A DNA stretch of 17,566 nucleotides, from assembly GCA_024641725.1 (NCBI GenBank), contig JAHECM010000150.1, forward strand, positions 1 to 17,566, written 5' to 3'. This DNA comes from Limnohabitans sp. Lineage in GTDB: Bacteria > Pseudomonadota > Gammaproteobacteria > Burkholderiales > Burkholderiaceae_C. Made by a program: the position numbers and the translations under genes. Each line of letters starts with the position of its first letter. Position 1 is the stretch's first letter. Below are positions 14,377-17,566 of this stretch, piece after piece. The notes below the pieces were generated by a model. The model searched no databases, was not told the origin of the DNA, and saw only the letters and a program-made list of their open reading frames with translations.

Positions 14377-14391
14377 CATGCCAATGGCATG
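14377..14391. repeat. Small hairpin between folK and the DUF47 gene
   Basis: CATGCC and GGCATG flank a 3-nt AAT loop. There is no T-run, so it is not a standard terminator. The 240-bp region 14299-14538 holds no supportable gene; apart from this and a CATGCGCATG palindrome at 14311-14320, its recognisable content is the regulatory sequence near 14474-14513. Confidence 0.3.
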
Positions 14392-14473
14392 GATGTGCGC
14401 AGCACAACGGTTGCGGAGATTTGCTGCAACACAGATTCCTTGAATCAATCCAGATCCTTTGGTGAGAACCGCT

Positions 14474-14500
14474 GACTGGGCGGTTAAACTCCCGCCAGTC
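14474..14500 (+). repeat. Imperfect hairpin overlapping a TTAAACT element upstream of the DUF47 gene
   Basis: GACTGG-(G)-CGG and CCG-CCAGTC form a 9-bp stem with one bulged base around the loop TTAAACT plus two C. TTAAACT (14484-14490) could itself be a -10 element, in which case the repeat would be promoter DNA bound by a regulator instead of an RNA hairpin. The right arm overlaps the first half of the Pho-box-like repeat. Confidence 0.4.
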
Positions 14501-14513
14501 ATCAAATTGTCAC
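14496..14513 (+). promoter_or_regulatory. Pho-box-like direct repeat (candidate PhoB site) before DUF47-pit
   Basis: CAGTCAT, a 4-bp spacer CAAA and TTGTCAC form two 7-bp direct repeats at 11-bp spacing. Each differs by one base from the CTGTCAT/CTGTCAC halves of the enterobacterial Pho box, and the whole matches 15 of 18 consensus positions by hand. The site lies 25 bp upstream of the ATG of a phosphate-transport gene pair, which raises its credibility. Its closeness to the ribosome site leaves little room for a downstream -10, so repression is as likely as activation. Confidence 0.5.
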
Positions 14514-14538
14514 AAATCCAGGTTTTTAGGAGTCCACC

Positions 14539-15186
14539 ATGTTTTTCGGCAAGCTGCTGCCCAAAGAAGGCAATTTTTTCGAGTTGTTCAACCAACATGC
14601 TGAACGCATCGTGGACGCTGCACGGGCGTTTTCCAACTTGGTGGCCAACTACAGCGACACGCATCTGCGCGAAAAATACAACCGCGACGTGGACAACGCC
14701 GAACACGCCGCTGACCGCGTGACGCAGGAAGTCAACCGATTGATCCACACCACCTTCATCACTCCCATTGACCGCGAACAAATCCACGCGCTGATCAACT
14801 TGATGGACGATGTGGCCGATTTGATTCAAGACTCCGCAGAAACCATGGCGCTGTACGACGTGCGCCAGATGACCGAAGAGATCACCCGTTTGACCGATTT
14901 GTCGGTGCGCTGCTGCGAGCGCCTGCAAGACGCGGTCAAGCTCTTGCCACGCATTGGCGAGCCGGCTGTGGCCGAGTCGGCGCTCAAGACCTGCGAAGAA
15001 ATCGACCGCCTCGAATCGGATGCCGACCGCGTGATGCGAAGCGCCATGAGCAAGCTCTTTCGTGACGAGCCCGATGTGCGCGAGATCATCAAGCTCAAAG
15101 CCATCTATGAGTTGCTGGAAACCATCACCGACAAGTGTGAAGACGTGGCCAACCAGATCGAGGGCATCGTCCTCGAAAACTCCTGA
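14539..15186 (+). CDS. DUF47 family (PhoU-like) Pit accessory protein
   Basis: A 215-residue, almost wholly alpha-helical cytoplasmic protein. It begins MFFGKLLPKEGNFFELFNQH, the usual opening of DUF47 (the YkaA/TIGR00153 group), and continues with PhoU-like acidic helices such as REKYNRDVDNAEHAADRVTQ, NLMDDVADLIQDSAETM and ELLETITDKCEDVANQIEGI. Members are normally encoded next to Pit transporters and are thought to modulate them, but no enzymatic activity is known. ATG 14539 has a strong AGGAG site 6 nt upstream. pit follows after 22 bp, so the two form an operon with a Pho-box-like site in front. Confidence 0.92.
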   Translation: MFFGKLLPKEGNFFELFNQHAERIVDAARAFSNLVANYSDTHLREKYNRDVDNAEHAADRVTQEVNRLIHTTFITPIDREQIHALINLMDDVADLIQDSAETMALYDVRQMTEEITRLTDLSVRCCERLQDAVKLLPRIGEPAVAESALKTCEEIDRLESDADRVMRSAMSKLFRDEPDVREIIKLKAIYELLETITDKCEDVANQIEGIVLENS

Positions 15187-15208
15187 TCAGCGCGCGGAGT
15201 TCTGACAC

Positions 15209-16219
15209 ATGGAAACCGTACAAACCGCTCTGTGGGTGGTGATGCTGCTGGTGGCACTGGCACTGGCTTTTGACTTCATGAACGGGTTTCATGATGCAGC
15301 CAACTCGATCGCCACGGTGGTCTCGACCGGCGTGCTCAAGCCCACCCAGGCGGTGTTGTTTGCCGCCTTTTTCAACGTCGTTGCCATCTTCATTTTTCAC
15401 CTCAGCGTGGCCGCCACTGTGGGCAAGGGCATTGTCCAGCCCGGCATTGTGGACACGCACGTGGTGTTTGGTGCCTTGATGGGGGCGGTGACCTGGAACA
15501 TCATCACCTGGTACTACGGCATCCCCAGCTCGTCCTCGCACGCGCTGATTGGCGGCATCGTGGGCGCAGTGATTGCCAAATCGGGCGCGGGTGCGTTGGT
15601 GTCTGCGGGCATTCTTAAAACGGTGCTGTTCATCTTTGTGTCGCCTTTACTGGGCTTCACACTCGGCTCTTTGATGATGGTGTTGGTCGCCAACATTTTT
15701 CGGCGCGCCCGTCCGTCCAAAGTGGACAAATGGTTTCGCCGTTTGCAATTGGTGTCTGCGGGGGCTTACAGCCTGGGGCACGGCGGCAATGACGCGCAAA
15801 AGACCATCGGCATCATTTGGATGCTGCTCATCGCCACCGGCTATGCCTCAGCGGCCGACACCTCTCCGCCCAGTTGGGTCATCGTGAGCTGTTACATGGC
15901 CATTGGCATGGGCACCATGTTCGGTGGTTGGCGCATTGTCAAAACCATGGGCCAGAAGATCACCAAACTCAAGCCCGTGGGCGGTTTTTGTGCTGAAACT
16001 GGTGGTGCGATGACCTTGTTCTTGGCGACCGCCATTGGGGTGCCTGTGTCCACCACCCACACCATCACCGGGGCGATTGTGGGGGTAGGTTCCACCCAAC
16101 GCGCCAGCGCTGTTCGCTGGGGTGTGGCGGGCAACATCGTGTGGGCCTGGATCTTCACCATTCCGGCCAGCGCATTCGTGGCGGCGGTGGCTTATTGGGC
16201 CAGTTTGCAGATTTTCTGA
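15209..16219 (+). CDS. pit: Low-affinity inorganic phosphate transporter (PiT family)
   Basis: An inner-membrane cation-coupled carrier for phosphate, usually as a metal-phosphate complex. It has 336 residues, at the short end of the family, with many hydrophobic segments. The duplicated PiT signatures are present: FDFMNGFHDAANSIATVV (21-38) with the later GHGGNDAQKTIG (190-201), and GIPSSSSHALIGG (104-116) with VPVSTTHTITGAI (278-290). The cytoplasmic loop between the two halves is short (RRARPSKVDKWFRRLQ). ATG 15209 has a GGAG site 9 nt upstream. The gene ends in a strong terminator. Family members can also move other oxyanions such as sulfate, but the DUF47 partner favours phosphate. Confidence 0.94.
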   Translation: METVQTALWVVMLLVALALAFDFMNGFHDAANSIATVVSTGVLKPTQAVLFAAFFNVVAIFIFHLSVAATVGKGIVQPGIVDTHVVFGALMGAVTWNIITWYYGIPSSSSHALIGGIVGAVIAKSGAGALVSAGILKTVLFIFVSPLLGFTLGSLMMVLVANIFRRARPSKVDKWFRRLQLVSAGAYSLGHGGNDAQKTIGIIWMLLIATGYASAADTSPPSWVIVSCYMAIGMGTMFGGWRIVKTMGQKITKLKPVGGFCAETGGAMTLFLATAIGVPVSTTHTITGAIVGVGSTQRASAVRWGVAGNIVWAWIFTIPASAFVAAVAYWASLQIF

Positions 16220-16242
16220 AGCACGCTGCGCATCCGCCACCG

Positions 16243-16272
16243 GCCTTTGCAACAAGTGGCAAAGGCTTTTTT
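16243..16272 (+). terminator. Intrinsic terminator of the DUF47-pit operon
   Basis: GCCTTTGC, an 8-nt loop and GCAAAGGC form a perfect 8-bp stem followed by six T (16267-16272). It lies 23 bp after the pit stop. The T-run overlaps the stop codon of the converging TM2 gene. On the other strand no T-run follows the stem, so it works in one direction only. Confidence 0.9.
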
Positions 16273-16717
16273 ATTGGCTGATTTTCCGGGCTTCTTCGAT
16301 TTGGTACTCGAAGTAGCGTTGAAAACTGAAGGCCAAACTGGCCATCAGCACCGCAGTGCAGACCAACAAAGCGGACGCTACGCCAAAGACGGTGAGCCAG
16401 CCGGTGTCACCGCCAGTTGCTGCAGGATCGCCACTGGGGTTGAAACGGGCATTCCATTTTTCGGGTGTCATCAGCCCATACACAATGGCGTTGAGCCCGC
16501 AGGCTGCGATGTTGAAACCTAAAAGTGGGATCAGCCACCAGCTCATGTGGTCGTCCAAGCCAAATTGTTGCACCCGCTCCACGCCATACAAGCCCAGGGC
16601 TGTAGGGATGGGCAGCAACCAGCCCATTGCATCACCCATGCCATTCAGATAAAAGCGGTGCAGACCCAAAGGTCCGCCTAAAAAGGTCAGCCAAGTGGCC
16701 AGAGTTTTGTTTTTCAT
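16271..16717 (-). CDS. TM2-domain membrane protein
   Basis: A small membrane protein of 148 residues, function unknown. MKNKTLATWLTFLGGPLGLH followed by RFYLNG matches the TM2 pattern in which a first helix is followed by a G-x-HRFYLG turn. Further hydrophobic segments lie at about 33-45, 57-82 and 106-130. The loop at 84-106 is polar, and the C-terminal tail (QRYFEYQIEEARKISQ) is charged. The ATG at 16717 is chosen because the TM2 motif starts just after it; the in-frame reading to 16810 would extend across the rpsP promoter. It converges on pit and diverges from rpsP. The TM2 call is good, but the number of helices is an estimate. Confidence 0.8.
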   Translation of the reverse strand: MKNKTLATWLTFLGGPLGLHRFYLNGMGDAMGWLLPIPTALGLYGVERVQQFGLDDHMSWWLIPLLGFNIAACGLNAIVYGLMTPEKWNARFNPSGDPAATGGDTGWLTVFGVASALLVCTAVLMASLAFSFQRYFEYQIEEARKISQ

Positions 16718-16782
16718 GCCCTGATTATTGCGGATGCTGGGCTGTGCATGCCAATGCTGATTCTGTCTGGGCCGGTAGCGGC

Positions 16783-16788
16783 TATAAT
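16783..16788 (+). promoter_or_regulatory. rpsP operon promoter (-10)
   Basis: A perfect TATAAT lies 115 bp upstream of the rpsP ATG. ATTCTG at 16760-16765 is at 17 bp but is a poor -35. Transcription should start near 16795, giving a leader of about 110 nt that can fold into two hairpins. Confidence 0.65.
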
Positions 16789-16808
16789 AGTAGGCTCTAC
16801 AGTGTGTC

Positions 16809-16826
16809 ACTGGCCGGGTGGCCAGT
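16809..16826 (+). promoter_or_regulatory. rpsP leader hairpin 1
   Basis: ACTGGCC, tetraloop GGGT and GGCCAGT form a perfect 7-bp stem close to the predicted 5' end of the rpsP transcript. No T-run follows. A 5'-terminal stem of this type could stabilise the message or bind a protein; the function is not known. Confidence 0.45.
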
Positions 16827-16859
16827 TGCGTGTCTCAAACGCTGGAAGAAATCGGGAGT

Positions 16860-16878
16860 CTTGGCTTTTGTTGCCAAG
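16860..16878 (+). promoter_or_regulatory. rpsP leader hairpin 2
   Basis: CTTGGC and GCCAAG enclose a 7-nt U-rich loop, ending 14 nt before the AAGGA ribosome site of rpsP (16893-16897). The stem does not hide the ribosome site itself. Confidence 0.4.
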
Positions 16879-16903
16879 CGACCCAACCACCCAAGGATAA
16901 ATC

Positions 16904-17155
16904 ATGGTTGTTATTCGTCTGAACCGCGGCGGCTCTAAAGCACGTCCTTTCTTCAACATCGTCGTCGCCGACAAGCGCGTGCGCCGCGATGGCCGCTTCT
17001 TGGAGCGCATCGGTTTTTACAACCCCACAGCGCGTGGTGGCGAAGAAGGTCTGCGCATTGCACAAGACCGTCTGACCTACTGGAAGAGCGTTGGCGCACA
17101 GGCATCTCCCACCGTGGAACGCCTGATCCGTCAAGCTGGCAAAGCAGCAGCCTGA
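16904..17155 (+). CDS. rpsP: Small ribosomal subunit protein bS16
   Basis: An assembly protein of the 30S subunit. The 83 residues start MVVIRLNRGGSKARPFFNIV and continue VADKRVRRDGRFLERIGFYN and RLTYWKSVGAQASPTVERLI, the full bS16 pattern at normal length. ATG 16904 has an AAGGA site 6 nt upstream. It is the first gene of the expected rpsP-rimM-trmD-rplS operon; rimM starts 7 bp after its stop. Confidence 0.97.
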   Translation: MVVIRLNRGGSKARPFFNIVVADKRVRRDGRFLERIGFYNPTARGGEEGLRIAQDRLTYWKSVGAQASPTVERLIRQAGKAAA

Positions 17156-17162
17156 TCGGCTG

Positions 17163-17566
17163 ATGTCGAGCGTGCGGCCACTTTTGGAGACAGCGGCACT
17201 TCCCGCTGACGCCATCGAAGTCGGGCGCATCGCCGATGCCTGGGGCATCAAAGGCTGGTTCAAAGTCTTGCCCCACAGCGCCTCGCCCGAGGCGCTTTTT
17301 TCTTCCAAGCGCTGGTTTTTACTGCCGCCCGATCGGCCCATGAAACCCAGCCGCGTGGCCGGTGCTGCCGCCTCCAAAGAGGCTCAGACCTGGACAGAGC
17401 CTCTGGTGCTGCGCATCAAGGAGTCCAAAGACCATTCCGACACCGTGGTGGCCTGCGCCCACGACATCGATGACCGCACCGCTGCGGAGGGCCTGCGCGG
17501 CGCACGCATTTTTGTGCCCCGTTCGAGTTTCCCCAGTGCCGGCGAAGGCGAGTACTACTGGGTGGA
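17163..17566 (+). CDS. rimM: Ribosome maturation factor RimM, N-terminal part (runs off the right edge)
   Basis: RimM binds uS19 and assists assembly of the 30S head and 16S rRNA processing. The 134 complete codons visible start MSSVRPLLETAALPADAIEV and then show the family opening GRIADAWGIKGWFKVLP. DIDDRTAAEGLRGARIFVPR and the following GEGEYYWV stretch belong to the junction between the RimM N-terminal domain and the PRC-barrel. A stretch of about 25 residues around SRVAGAAASKEAQTWTEP looks like a loop insertion. The start lies 7 bp after rpsP without a clear ribosome site, which may keep its translation lower than that of bS16. The C-terminal PRC-barrel lies beyond the window. Confidence 0.93.
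   Translation, partial: MSSVRPLLETAALPADAIEVGRIADAWGIKGWFKVLPHSASPEALFSSKRWFLLPPDRPMKPSRVAGAAASKEAQTWTEPLVLRIKESKDHSDTVVACAHDIDDRTAAEGLRGARIFVPRSSFPSAGEGEYYWV

Noticed and set aside
13948..14928. Minus-strand open frame across the folK / DUF47 intergenic region (326 codons)
   Set aside because: It is antisense to two solid genes and the control region, and has no recognisable domain.
1..17566. Mobile elements, CRISPR, toxin-antitoxin, defence or secondary-metabolite genes
   Set aside because: I looked for transposase motifs, repeat-spacer arrays, small overlapping toxin/antitoxin pairs and tRNA-like folds on both strands; all space is accounted for by conserved housekeeping genes and short control regions.

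Overview
The window is ordinary, gene-dense chromosomal DNA from a betaproteobacterium. The long bS20 with a MASAKPKKKNPRLASG start, the DUF3579 gene, the block purM | permease-hda-HAD-pcnB-folK, and the GC-rich codon use all point to Burkholderiales, most likely Comamonadaceae (Limnohabitans/Rhodoferax/Acidovorax-like). This assignment is inferred from remembered family features, not from a search. I see no mobile element, prophage, CRISPR array, tRNA or rRNA gene.

Layout. (1) 1-4898, minus strand: argD-argF and a small YkgJ-type cysteine cluster protein, closely packed, followed after 68 bp by kynB-kynU-kynA, which turn tryptophan into anthranilate. kynA runs off the left edge. (2) 4899-5154: a divergent control region with a 12-bp perfect palindrome and, immediately before argD, a terminator-like hairpin that could be an attenuator. 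(3) 5155-5982: a DUF3579 gene (plus) converging on rpsT (minus), each ending in an almost identical CCGCC-TTCG-GGCGG terminator. (4) 6160-8602, plus: murJ (lipid II flippase, GTG start) and a SirB1-family protein. (5) 8623-9675, minus: purM. (6) 9830-14298, plus: an AI-2E/PerM-type permease, hda, a HAD-IB phosphatase, pcnB and folK. The first four are linked by three successive ATGA stop/start overlaps. (7) 14299-16272, plus: a regulatory region with a Pho-box-like element, then a DUF47 (PhoU-like) gene and the low-affinity phosphate transporter pit, closed by a strong terminator. (8) 16271-16717, minus: a TM2-domain membrane protein. (9) 16783-17566, plus: promoter and structured leader of rpsP, then rpsP and the start of rimM, the usual beginning of the rpsP-rimM-trmD-rplS operon.

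Functions represented: arginine synthesis beside tryptophan catabolism; translation and ribosome assembly (rpsT, rpsP, rimM); replication-initiation control (hda); RNA decay by polyadenylation (pcnB); folate, purine and peptidoglycan precursor metabolism; and phosphate uptake. No undescribed multi-gene system is evident. The points most worth a second look are regulatory: the Pho-box-like repeat before DUF47-pit, the hairpin plus T-tract before argD, and the palindrome between argD and the DUF3579 gene.
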